Assembly: GCF_040954645.1 (NCBI RefSeq)
Contig: NC_092803.1
Span: 77,166,263-77,230,262, forward strand
Source: Diabrotica undecimpunctata
Taxonomy: Eukaryota; Arthropoda; Insecta; Coleoptera; Chrysomelidae
Reading direction: 5' to 3'
Length of the DNA stretch: 64,000 nucleotides
Made by a program: the position numbers and the translations under genes
Notes under the pieces: generated by a model
The model's database searches: none
Seen by the model: the letters and a program-made list of their open reading frames with translations, nothing else
Told to the model about the DNA's origin: nothing
Part shown: positions 49,286 through 59,887 of the stretch, in pieces
Position numbering within the stretch: position 1 is the stretch's first letter
Layout of the letters: each line of letters starts with the position of its first letter

Positions 49286-50090
49286 GTTAAGACTTTAATG
49301 GTTGTCTATTTTCTTTAATTTTTACTTTGTCGAAATGTTCCTATTTTCAGCATCCACTTATTATTTATTATTAATTATTATTTAATTTGTATAGGTACAA
49401 ATTAAATAATGTTGGGATAGAATACAACCGTATGTTCTTCATTTCCAAACATTTCTTTTCCAATTCAGAAAATATATCTCGTGACAGTTGTAAAGATATA
49501 ATTATCAGTAGTAATATCACTAAGACATTGATAACAGACGAGATAATTTCATGACAATCGAAAGCTCGTTCCTTCGGCCTTCGGCTTCGTGCTGTTACCA
49601 AGCAACGAGCTTGAGAAATTTGTCATGAAATTATAAGGCATTCCTCAATGTCCGAGGGATATTCGGCGGATAATTTTTCGAAACAAAAATCATAACTCAA
49701 CATAACGAAACATTTATTTATTAAAAGTACAGTTAGTGAAAGTATATTAGCGCATTTATACTTTGAACATTCTCATTGCCGAAACGTGACATTTTGAAAT
49801 TTATTTGGATGAAGTTGTCAAACTCGATCGTGTTGTCATAGGGATTGAAAATTGCACTTAATGCAATTATCAGTCTAATGTTGACACGATTGGGTGAAAT
49901 TGTTCCACATGACACAAAATGACGAAATTTGAATGGTTGTTAGAACAGTCGAAAAATTATCACAGAAATAAATTTCAAAATAAAAAAGTCTGTTCAAGCT
50001 CGATTACATCAAACGATTATAATAATTACTTTACTTCAGTAGCTTAATATAATTATTCGAAGTTCTTTTAATTCCACAAATAAAAAATTG
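49286..50090. other. No gene recognised
   Basis: AT-rich, no convincing frame or repeat. Confidence 0.4.
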
Positions 50091-51545
50091 GCCATAGATT
50101 TTTTGAAAGATGTACACTCTCCTTGCAACTCTTTAGTTTTATTACCAGTTAGTGATACTGAAATCAGAATGTTTTGCATAGATTGAAAAATTCACACTGC
50201 ACGGATTTTTATTTCTTAAACAAAAAAACTAATTGTGGAAACCACAAACGATATAATTATTGACAAATTAATTATACTTTATAATAATTATATTACTGAA
50301 GGGATTTTCCCCGATTTATTAAAAGTAACAAAAGTAAAACCAGGTTTAAAAAGAGAGCTTTAGATGAAATTGGAAATTATCGTCCCATCTCAATCATTCC
50401 CATTTTCCGCAAAATTTTTGAGATTATTCTAAATGTTCGTTTGATGGAATATCTAGAAAAACACAAAATACCTCACTGTAATCAATATGTCTTTAGAAGA
50501 AAGTGTAGTACTACACTAGCTATAAAGAAAATTGTGATTGAGATATAGTTGATGGCTTGGAGGAAGCTTATTTTGTGTCTTTGACATTGACTTATCCAAA
50601 GCTTTTGACTGTGTTTCACATGAATTACTATTGGAAAAAATGCATAAATACGATATTAGAGGAAACACTCTTAATCTATTTAGATCATACTTAAAAAATA
50701 GAAAACAAGCAGTTGTTTTCCTAATAACAGCTATTATGTGTTTAACACACACTATCGAATATGGGGTTTATTTAACTATAATCTATTAAAATAGAAATAA
50801 ATAATTTATTTCACTATACCTACTTTTCCTATAAAATGTGTTTGCTTCGCAAATGATACAACTTTCATTAATACTGATATTATTCAGCATAATTTAAAAA
50901 TTAAAATAGATAATGATACCCACAAAGCAAAAAACTGATTTTTATATAATGGTCTAAGAGAAAAATCAGAATTTGATTTTTAGTTCCGATTGGAATTATA
51001 TCTCAAGAAATAGTGTTAAGCTATTAGGAATCTTTTTGGATGATAATTTAGATTCAAGTGCTCATACAGATTACTTGAGTTTTATACTTGCTGTAAGTTG
51101 ATATTTTTAATACACAACTTAGTTTATATGATTCCTAAGAGTACCATTAGAATGTGTTACTTTGCACTATTCCATAGTCATCCACAGTACGAAATGTTTG
51201 GGGTAATTCTTGTAATGCACATCGAATTTTTAAACTACAAAAAAGAGTAGTGGGGATACTTGCAAGACTCTGATTGAAATCCATGCCCACAAAAGTAAGT
51301 TTAACATAAACTCCAACTTTCATGATCACGATCCAAGATGTAGGGTGCTATTAGAGCACAACGTTTTAGGTTCACAAAGAGCATAAAAAATTCGACTGAT
51401 GTTGGTTTGTATAACTTTTTGCCAGACGAAGTAAATCGTCTTTACTTATTATGGTTTAAGCTTAAAATCAAGTTACACTATTTGAAACATTGCTTCTATT
51501 CAAAAACAAGTACAACTTTTACACAATAGTACTAGTTTAGTCAGA
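50091..51545 (+). pseudogene. Jockey/CR1-like LINE reverse transcriptase relic
   Basis: Readable phrases in order: [75 protein letters not shown] and HDHDPRCRVLLEHNVLGS. The YADD region is lost near 50850. Stops and shifts throughout. Confidence 0.65.
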
Positions 51546-51674
51546 GTATTTGCCTATTATGACCATATTTCATGTTTTTTATATTTTTATTTAGTGTGTT
51601 TGTCGTTTCTTTCATTGTTAATTATAAATATCTGTTTGTAATGCTTAAATTCGCAAAAAATGTATAGGTATGTA

Positions 51675-52884
51675 CGAGGATAGATTGATATTAAAGTAGC
51701 CTTTAATAGATAGCGCTACTTGATCCCGAATTGGTTTCGGTGTTGACATTTGCCATTCATGACATGACGTCTCTCAAAATTTTAAGTTTTAAAAACAATT
51801 AGTTTGGTTTTTACAGCCGTCACAAACAAACAAATTTTGTGTTTTCGGAGAAATAGAAAAAGTCGAGTATCGTTCGGTGATTAAGTTCCTCCACAAAAAG
51901 GGTAAAACGAATGTGCAAATCAAAGCCGGCCTGGACGAAGTTTATGGTGGGGTGGCACCTTCGTTAGCAACAGTAAAATTTTGGAAAGCTGAATTTGTTC
52001 GTGGTCGTACGAGTGTTTTTGATGATAAGCGTCCTGGGAGGCCAAATGAAGTCACCACGCCGGAAATGATCAACAAAGTCCATAACATGATTATGGCAGA
52101 TGGTCAAATTAAGCTCCGCGAGATAATAGAGGTCCTAAACATTTCCTATGAATGCGTACACAACATAATTCACCATCATTTGGACATGAAAAAGCTATCC
52201 GCGCGATGGGTGCCACGTTTGCTGACAATCGATCAAATGCAAAAACGTGGACCACTTCGGAGACGATTTTGGCGATAATACGGCGCGATCGGAAGGACTT
52301 TTTTCGCTGATTTATCACCATTGATGAAACCTGGGTACACTATTACATACCGGAAACCAAAGAACAGTCGAAGCAGTGGCGCAAACGCGGCGAAGGGCCG
52401 CCGAAGAAGGCAAAGAGTGCACATTCGGCCGGCAAAGTGATGGCGACTGTTTTCTGGGATGCGAAGTGCATCATCCACATCGACTACTTGGAAAAAGGAA
52501 AAACAATCAATGGTGAGTACTACGCAGCATTATTGGACTGATTCGATGCCGAATTGCGTCAAAAACGGGTTTCGAATGCAAAAAAGTGCTCTTTCACCCA
52601 GACAATGTACCGGCTCACCGATCGGCCGTCGCCATGGCAGAATTACACGAATTGTTCTATGAATTGGTTGAACACCCATCGTATTCCCAGGTCTTAACGC
52701 CAGCGATTTTTTCCTATTTCCAAACCTAAAAAAATGGCTCGGAGGATGGGATAGAAAAATTGGAACATCCTCTTACTAAGTGTATCGAGCTAAAAGGTAT
52801 CGAATATGTTGAGAAATAAATCGATTTAATTTCAAAAAACTTGTTTTTTCTATCAAAAGCTAGTTTTATATCAATCCACCCTCG
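51675..52884 (+). mobile_element. mariner element, complete ends, TA duplication, dead
   Basis: The 26-bp termini (51675-51700, CGAGGATAGATTGATATT...; and 52859-52884 inverted) differ at 4 positions and are flanked by TA (51673-51674 and 52885-52886). Length 1210 bp is in the mariner range. The ends have diverged, so it is older than the Tc1-like element at 9.2 kb. Confidence 0.88.
51850..52760 (+). pseudogene. mariner transposase with several frame breaks
   Basis: N-terminal domain from about 51850 to 52278 in one frame: RSVIKFLHKKGKTNVQIKAG, RPGRPNEVTTPEMINKVH, LNISYECVHNIIHHHLDMKK. Then, in another frame and after a TGA, TIDETWVHYYIPETKEQSKQ (first Asp), KVMATVFWDAKCIIHIDYL, INGEYYAALLD; then FHPDNVPAHRS (second Asp) and ASDFFLFPNLKKWLGG (third Asp). 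This is the mariner DD(34)D arrangement. At least three frame changes. Confidence 0.85.
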
Positions 52885-52889
52885 TATGT

Positions 52890-55145
52890 AAAAAATGTTA
52901 CTATTTCTTTGAGTTATCAAAAACAAAACTATTTTTGTATATTGACTAAATAAATTCTATTCTATTCTATACATATTTCATTAGTTATACTATTTTAAAT
53001 TTTTCCGTTAGCGGTTTGACTTAATATATAAAGTTTTAAATAATTAAAAAAAAGTAAATAATTAGCATTAGTTTTACATATATATTATTATCCTGTATCA
53101 AACGCTTATTTAAAATCCAGAAAGAAGATAAAACATATTTATTCTATCCACGGCACTTACGAAACCACACGTTCCGCGCAAATAGTGTTTCTCTACTATC
53201 AAGTGCATTTCTACATCCAAACTAAGTTTGTTCAAGATTGTCTTCGCATTTGTATCTGATTCTGCTGAGCAGTGTTCTCTTAAGAAAATCTCAAGTGAGT
53301 GGCCTATTCGTCTACCAGTTTTAAAAACTTAGCCGGTGTTTCATGTATGCCAACAGTTTTTCTAGCTTTTACAATTTGTATAACATTCTACCTCGATTTA
53401 ATGCTTTATGGGCCGCTAATTCAACCTAGATTAAAATTTTATTACTTTAATCGTCTACTTTTATTTATTTCATTGCTTTTATTGTCAAGTTTTATATCTG
53501 CAAATGGATCTCACCTATGCTCTCAAATTAGATTTTCTTTTTTTTAGAGTTTTTAGAGTTTTTCGCATATTTACGGACCAAGAGGCTTCGTGGTAGTATG
53601 TTTTCCCCTTCTCTTGACTTTTTGTAAGTATTCTAATTTTAATGATTAGTTACAGTTTGTAGATAGGGGCTAGATGTGATAATAATTTTCCCGAAGAATC
53701 ACGGCGAGATTTATTACAGTAGCTTCTCATTGTCTTCTCTTCTATATTCTTACGCCGTTGACAATTTTTTTGGTGTATCCAGCTGTGCAGACAATTTCTC
53801 AAGCACACAATTGTGCTCTACCACCCACCAACTAATTCGACTGAAACCCTTGATCAGTAAATACCGATGAATATCGGTAAATGATTTGACCGGAAATCAC
53901 TCGGTCCGTATCGGCGTTGACCATCCAATTATTGCCCATCTTCTATCACGTCCGGGCATATATGTATTTCGATATTTCTTTAATCAAGATTAAGGCTTTC
54001 AATATTTAATCTCTTTAGAGCTCTTTTTTATTTAGTAAGATTCTTATTTAAATATTGAGTTAGGAATGTGAGAAAATTGTTCAAACCACTTTAAGAAAAG
54101 ATTTTGAGCAGAATATTAAATAATATGCACTCACTAGCTAAGTATAAAATTAAGACATCAGAAGAAATAAGTGTAGGCTTTCCAGGTCAGTTCTTGTAAT
54201 GGTACATTGTTTTAAGTATTTATATTCATTGGTTCGGTATTGCTTGTTCCTGGCGTTTTTTTCTACAACTTCAGACTTCGGCAAAGCATTTGTTTATAAT
54301 TAGATCATATAATAGAATAAAGCCACCAGGGAGCGACAGGAGGTTACTACATTCGTCAACGCATCGCTTTAATAAAATCAACTAAAGCTGTAAACAAAAT
54401 GTCAGGAATAAATATTTTACGACAAATGCCTATAAACCCTACAAAAAGTATGGTTACGAAATTGGCAAAAGGCAGACTATACGTAAGAAAGATCCAGAAC
54501 TTGTCTTGCGAGTACTAGTAGTAGACTGGTAAGTGCAAAAGAACGGATTACAGAGTGGAAAAAAAGCGTTGAAATTCTTCCACAATAAAAAAAAATACAA
54601 AACTGTTCTGAAAACACTTGCCATGATTTAAAAAGTGCTTTCGTTTAAAAACAATGAAGTACAAAGAAAGGAACAAATTTTGTGACACTCTGTTAGCCAA
54701 ATAAAAACCTTTAAAAACCAGGTTATAATAAAAACTCGTTATCGATGAAAGAATAATTCTAAGAAACTTCTTTTAAACAAATCAATTCGTCGAATTTTCA
54801 TACACGAGTTTTTAAACTTCACATTATTTTTTTAATAAAAGCATGATAATGGCAACTTTGCGAATAACCAAATAAACAAATGCAAACAAAACATACAGTG
54901 TAATTGTTTTAAGTTGACATTGTAGTCAGTAAGTTAATAATTTTGTTTTATAATTAAAAACATAAATGGTTAAAAACTAGAATATCATCATCGGGTATGC
55001 TTTGAAAATTAAATACAAAAAGCCAATGTGTGTGACAAACGACAAAAATCATATTAAATATTCGTTTGTAGCTAATTAAGATAAAAAAAAGTCACATCAG
55101 AATCAAAGTAAAATAAATTAAGACGAGTTTGTGCTTTACCAATAA
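52890..55145. other. No gene recognised
   Basis: AT-rich. A (TTCTA)n scrap lies near 52958-52972. Short frames around 53299-53870 look like chance. Confidence 0.4.
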
Positions 55146-55223
55146 AAAAAAAAGAGGTTAATCTTTGTATATGGGTATATTTTATAAAAACCCTTAAAAG
55201 GGCTACATTAAAAACACGAACGT

Positions 55224-55249
55224 TTTCGGAACAACAGTTCCATCATCAG
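55224..55249 (-). ncRNA. Hammerhead-ribozyme-like core, left arm
   Basis: The minus-strand copy of the motif at 55511-55536: CTGATGA (55249 down to 55243), GGAAC, loop, GTTCC, GAAA. Here ACGTT after GAAA could pair with AATGT before the GTA that would be the cleavage triplet. Confidence 0.5.
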
Positions 55250-55510
55250 GTTAAAATACAGGTTACCAAGCCTGAGTCACCAAAATATTTGGGTAAAAAC
55301 CCTTTAAAATATATTATGTTACCAAAGATAGTACATGATGTTGATAATATTATTTGATGTTTAATCAAATTTAAATTTTAAATTTAAAAATTTAATTAAA
55401 ATAATAAACATCAAATAATATTATCAACATCATGTACTATCTTTGGTAACATAATATATTTTAAAGGGTTTTTACCCAAATATTTTGGTGGCTCAGACCT
55501 GTATTTTAAC

Positions 55511-55536
55511 CTGATGATGGAACTGTTGTTCCGAAA
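55511..55536 (+). ncRNA. Hammerhead-ribozyme-like core, right arm
   Basis: CTGATGA (55511-55517), T, GGAAC (55519-55523), loop TGTT, GTTCC (55528-55532), GAAA (55533-55536): the two conserved strands of a hammerhead core around a perfect 5-bp stem. Downstream TGTT and AATGT could form part of stem III, and CCCTTTTAAGGG forms a hairpin. The extra A after GAAA and the unclear stem I leave activity open. Confidence 0.5.
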
Positions 55537-55889
55537 ATGTTCGTGTTTTTAATGTTGCCCTTTTAAGGGTTTTTATAAAATAAAATATACCCACATACAA
55601 AGACTAACCTCTTTTTGTGATACGTGGTATACAGCCAGCTGCAGGAATTATTTTCCTTTTGGAAATGGAATTTCTTTACCAATAACTTTACGGTATTTTG
55701 TTGACAAACACGAAAGTTCAAAAAGGAGTGGGTCACAACAATGTATGGGTCGTCTTATGAGAAACAATCAGTGATACGAACTATTTTAGTTGTTGTAGAA
55801 AAAGTTATTGGCTAAGCGTGACCAGAAAAAAAACACTTTCCTGGCTTTAAAATCTAAAAGCTTGGTTTAAGATATCAACAACAAATTGG

Positions 55890-56060
55890 ATTGTACAGCA
55901 ATCAATACAGTGAGAATATGATGGTAGCCAAAATCAGGAAGGGGAAGATACCCATAAAAAGAAAGAGGGCATAGACCAGTGGTAAAATGATCTACCGATG
56001 TAAGAAGTAAGAAGAGGCCTATGTCCAAAACTGGACAGCAAGGGCTGTATAGATAGCTAG
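55890..56060 (+). pseudogene. RTE-like LINE 3' end
   Basis: One frame reads EEAYVQNWTARAV, the end of many RTE-like proteins, after SGRGRYP. A TAGATAG scrap follows. Only the tail is present. Confidence 0.5.
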
Positions 56061-56349
56061 ATAGATCTCCCGATAACAACTATTACACTAAAAACTAGCC
56101 GGCTTTAAATACAATTGAAATAGGTTACACCCATTAGTCAAAAATTATTACCGAATATACCGAATACAAATGACTAATATTTGTATTGTATTTATATTGG
56201 ATTAAACCAAAATTGGTCATAAAAAAATTACACTTTACATTTTTTTGCGTTTTGATTTTCAATTCGGAAACAGTTTTTAAAATATAAATTAGGTTAACCG
56301 GTAAACGTTTATAACAAGGCGCTTTGTGTCAGATAATTTGACAGTTGCC

Positions 56350-56570
56350 TTACCGTTATGGTGAAAATTATCATTGTTTATCAAGGAATTTCACAGAATA
56401 AAAGAATAAAACCACATAATACCAGAAACAACCCAGAACTGCTTAAAAGAAGGGATTTAAAGGTGACCACAGTGCCATATGTAAACGGTTTTTCAAAAAA
56501 AATTAAAAAGATACGAAATAAATACATTTACAACGAGAACAAGTGTGTTTTCCAATTATTATAAAGCATT
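56350..56570 (+). pseudogene. Penelope-like element fragment 1
   Basis: RRDLKVTTVPYVNGFSKKIK followed by KIRNKY matches the segment before the nuclease domain, compare IPYIKGLSKKLKRI in the 11-kb copy. Confidence 0.6.
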
Positions 56571-56613
56571 TTTACTAATTTTCCATGAGATGATAATAAC
56601 TAACCCACTGATT

Positions 56614-56939
56614 CTTTTTCTTCTTCTTTTTATATAGACATGACTGTCTGTTTTTCTGTGTGCCTCCAGTAAGTTGTCGTTCTCACATTTTCGTGGTCTT
56701 CCTACTGATCGTGTTCCTATTAAGGAATTGTCTCTTGCGTCTTTACTATTCTAAGTAAATCCGGTTTCGAGGCTGTATATTGTTTCTTCGAGCAGTATTT
56801 GTTTTTACGATTGGTAGGTTGCGAACCTTGCCAATCACCTGTCACATTTTATCCGGGCTTTAGACGGCTGTAGTAACCGCAGAGCTACTCAATCCACCAC
56901 GCAATCACCCCAGGCGTATTTGCACCCCGCAATCAACCT
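56614..56939 (-). mobile_element. Internally deleted RTE-like derivative, 326 bp, ACTGATT duplication
   Basis: The left part (56614-56755) matches the RTE-like 3' end at 28412-28560 (CTTCTTCTTTTTA, TGTGCCTCCAGTAAGTTGT, CTACTGATCG). The right part (56756-56939), read on the minus strand, is GC-richer (GGGGTGATTGCGTGGTGGAT, AGCTCTGCGGTTACTACAGC) and looks like an element 5' leader. ACTGATT flanks both sides (56607-56613 and 56940-56946). So a head and a tail were joined, leaving a short non-coding element that the RTE-like machinery could have copied. Confidence 0.6.
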
Positions 56940-57084
56940 ACTGATTAATGAATAAAACAAATATTGTCATTTAAAAAAACTAGTGGTAGATATGACAAAA
57001 CTAAAATATCATGGTAAATAATAATAAATAAAAGTATGTGACTAACGGACCTTTTTCCAAGCCATCTTGTCACACACACACATC

Positions 57085-57236
57085 AAGAAAACCATCATAA
57101 CAATCAACACACTAAGATCAATTCTATCTAAAACGAAACAAACAACACACCGGAGAGCTCAAAGAACAGCATTTTATAAAATACCTTGCAAATACAATAA
57201 TTTTTATGTGGAAGAAAGCTCAAGACCACTAAGGCC
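57085..57236 (+). pseudogene. Penelope-like element fragment 2, GIY-YIG start
   Basis: TLRSILSKTKQTTHRRAQRT followed by AFYKIPCKYNNFYVEESSRPL aligns with LGSILSKTKSNNEQER...CIYRIPCECDQFYLGETSRPL at 11559-11670. It follows fragment 1 with the small RTE-like derivative between, and is cut off at about 57236. Confidence 0.7.
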
Positions 57237-57600
57237 GTTTTATGCACGCATTTCTCTCAAAAAATTGTCTTGTATTTGCCCTTTTATGCATCAACGTCGG
57301 AGCCGCTTAATGCCTGTTCTGTCGCCCGGAATTAAGAGAACGCGTCACGAGAAGCATTTTATAACTATGTTGAATTAAATTAGTGATTTTATGCAACGCG
57401 TTTATTGTCGCTTCGATAATAACTTATTTTGCCAGCCTGCAGACTTGTATCGATGTGCGAAGACCTATGGTGTTCCCATAGAACACATCGAATTTGAACT
57501 ATTTGTCGACGAAATTAAAAACAAACATTTTTGTTGGATTCATTATCAAATGATTACAAAAACCTGTGTCTTAACTCATTTAGGCCCATAGTTGCGTTAA
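57237..57600 (+). other. Unrecognised coding-like stretch
   Basis: Nearly open: PFMHQRRSRLMPVLSPGIKR then, after TAA, FMQRVYCRFDNNLFCQPADL and YRCAKTYGVPIEHIEFELFV (57391-57591). No family recognised. It may be an exapted or captured piece inside the element stack. Confidence 0.3.
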
Positions 57601-57926
57601 AGCAACATATTAAATGCATTTTTTTTTTATAAATTGAGAATAGTGTTGTGTTAAGAATGATTTAACAATTCAAAAAAACATTCTCCACGCAAAAAAATAT
57701 AATTCGAAATATTATTCAAAGTAGCAGAATAACTAGAGAAATTATTACAAGCGAATTACATTCTAAAAAAATGCTTTCAAATATTAAGGTATTATTATTT
57801 TATCATTCACTAAGATATATTTATCTCTTAGGACATAAAGTAATATTCTAAACGTAGAATTTATTTGTTTTTAGAAAATAATATCGTTTCAGGACTTTGA
57901 ATATAGCGTTGGGTTAACGCAACTAT
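57588..57926. repeat. 13-bp inverted repeat pair around TTAA
   Basis: ATAGTTGCGTTAA at 57588-57600 and TTAACGCAACTAT at 57914-57926 are exact reverse complements. TTAA is the piggyBac target. They may be ends of decayed piggyBac-type elements or a small derivative. Confidence 0.4.
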
Positions 57927-58059
57927 CGGATAATAAGTACTTATAATACATATAGAATTTACTAATTTCTTGTGTAAACCTGACTCGGATAGACACATGG
58001 TGTTTGTTATTTTGTCTTGCGTACGCTCGGTTATTCAGTCGTTATATTTATTTGGTAAG

Positions 58060-58080
58060 GACTGTATATAAACACAGACT
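58060..58080 (+). promoter_or_regulatory. TATA-like box before the piggyBac relic
   Basis: CTGTATATAAACACAGAC lies about 250 bases before the readable transposase relic. A core promoter is possible; nothing else supports it. Confidence 0.3.
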
Positions 58081-58269
58081 TTTCCTGAATAAAGGTATTT
58101 TTTTTGTATTTGATGTGAATTATGTAGTTATACGGTATCTGTAAGTGTTCAGTAATAATAGATAACATAAAAATTTCTATCACGGTGAGTACGAGTACCA
58201 TTTTATTTTTCAATATTAATGTGAATACTACTAAGTTGGTCAATGTTTTTAAGGTGATAAAAAGTATAA

Positions 58270-59500
58270 AGATGGTTCTAAAAGGTCGTCTGTGACTACG
58301 AAAGAGCTCGAACCTATTGTTGATACCTGGATGTAGAAGAGATGTTTCTTTAGTACCTCCAGAAGTTAATAACCTAACTGATGATCAATATATAAATGAG
58401 GATGATATGAGTAATATAAATGGTTTGCCGAAAGATGTGCCTGGAACATTTGAAATAACAAATATAAATAAAAAATACGAGTTAGAAGAGAAAAAAGTAA
58501 ATTAGTCTCATCTGCATACATTAAAATAAAAAAAATAGCTCGAATAGACAACGAACGTAACGTAATGTAGAAGACCCCTTGACTATGGAAATGATGCTAA
58601 TTTGAATGAAACAAATCGCATAAAAAATATAGTTGGGGAATTGCATGAAAAGTGGGTAGTGGACTATTTAATGGAAAGGTTTAATGAAGATATTATGTTA
58701 TCTATTATTTGAAATTCCAAAAATTACTTAAGAGATCAAAACCGTCACACTTTGACTTTGATCGAAATGATTTAGAAATATTTTTGGGATTGTTGATTTT
58801 GAGCAGATATCACACTCTTACACGTGTAAACCTTTACTGGTCTTTGGATAAGGATAAGGGAGTTCAGCTTGTAAAGAATTCAATGTCTCGAAATAGATTT
58901 CTTAAAATAAAGCAGAAAATACATCTTGCAGATAACGACCAGCTAGATAAATAAGACAAATTTGCAAAAGTTCGTCCAATTTTAGTTGTTGACCAAAAGT
59001 TTTTTAAAATATGGCGTTGTCAGGCAATACTTAAACAATCAATAGATGAACAAATGGTCCTATAATTTGGCCACCATTGGGCAAAAATGTTTATAAAAGG
59101 AAAGCCTGTTCGTTTCGGATGCAAAATGTGGTGCCTTGCATCTATCAATAGATATTATGCTGGAAAATCCAACCAGAATATTTCAAAAGAGTTTAGTATG
59201 AGTGAACGAGGAGTTATCAATATTTTAATATTGTGGAAGACAAGTTTGCACACAAGATTTATTTTGATAATTTCTTTATTAGCTACAAGTATATTTAAAA
59301 CGGTAAGGATACTTTACTTACTTACTTTTCCATTGGGAAAAACGATCGCGGTACTACGAATTGTCGCTATGATCAAACTAATAAAATAAGTGTTGTACGT
59401 TGGAACGATATTTCTGTGGTGACGGTGGCAACAAATTATGGGCCACACGATTGAACGCAATACTGAAAACTGGAGAAGGAATTGTAGACTATATAAAAGT
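58270..59500 (+). pseudogene. piggyBac-like transposase relic
   Basis: Acidic N-terminus with VSLVPPEVNNLTDDQYINED and KDVPGTFEI, then DLEIFLGLLILSRYHTLTRV, NLYWSLDKDKGVQLVKNSMS, KFAKVRPI, SIDEQMVL (first catalytic Asp), FIKGKPVRFGCKMWCLASIN and VVTVATNYGPHD. The order matches PGBD-type transposases. Many frame breaks; no terminal repeats found with confidence. Confidence 0.7.
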
Positions 59501-59880
59501 AAAACTATTTTTATGTGTAAAAACTCTTATTGTCTGCTAAACGCAGCGTCCTACTACTGTACACAGCTTCACAGGTGGTGGTCTCTAATAAACGCCGTAC
59601 GCCGCTTACAACCTTACGTCATACGTTGCATCTGTATGCTTAGTACAATTTAATAATAGATGCGGTCTCTATTGTAAGCCGTCCGCTGCGTGAAACTGCT
59701 GTACGCAACTTCAAATGTTGGACGCAGAAATTTTAGTTATTTAGAGCATTGAAACGTACGGGCTATACGCGTTTTAACCTGAGGCAATGGATCAATTAAT
59801 TTAAAAAAGAGATAAAGACAAATTTTTAATTAAATTGGTCAAAAGTAACAGGTTAACCTATAAGGCTAGCGATAAAAACA
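59501..59880. other. No gene recognised; GC-richer island at 59540-59720
   Basis: CGCCGTACGCCGCTTACAAC and similar CG-bearing phrases recur at 59590-59720 (GCCGTCCGCTGCGTGAAACT, CTGTACGCAACTTC), giving a loosely repeated pattern. No coding or RNA recognised. Confidence 0.35.
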
Positions 59881-59887
59881 ATATTAA

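Larger units (their letters stand above)
55151..55616. repeat. 466-bp near-palindrome built from two inverted Penelope-like ends
   Basis: The left half (55151 to about 55370) and the reverse complement of the right half (about 55390 to 55616) agree closely, with an AT-rich centre near 55380. Shared phrases include AAAAACCCTTAAAAGGGC, GGAACAACAGTTCCATCATC and ACCAAAATATTTGGGTAAAA. Each arm carries a hammerhead-like core. Known Penelope-like elements have terminal repeats with such ribozymes, so this is probably a head-to-head pair of terminal repeats. Confidence 0.75.
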
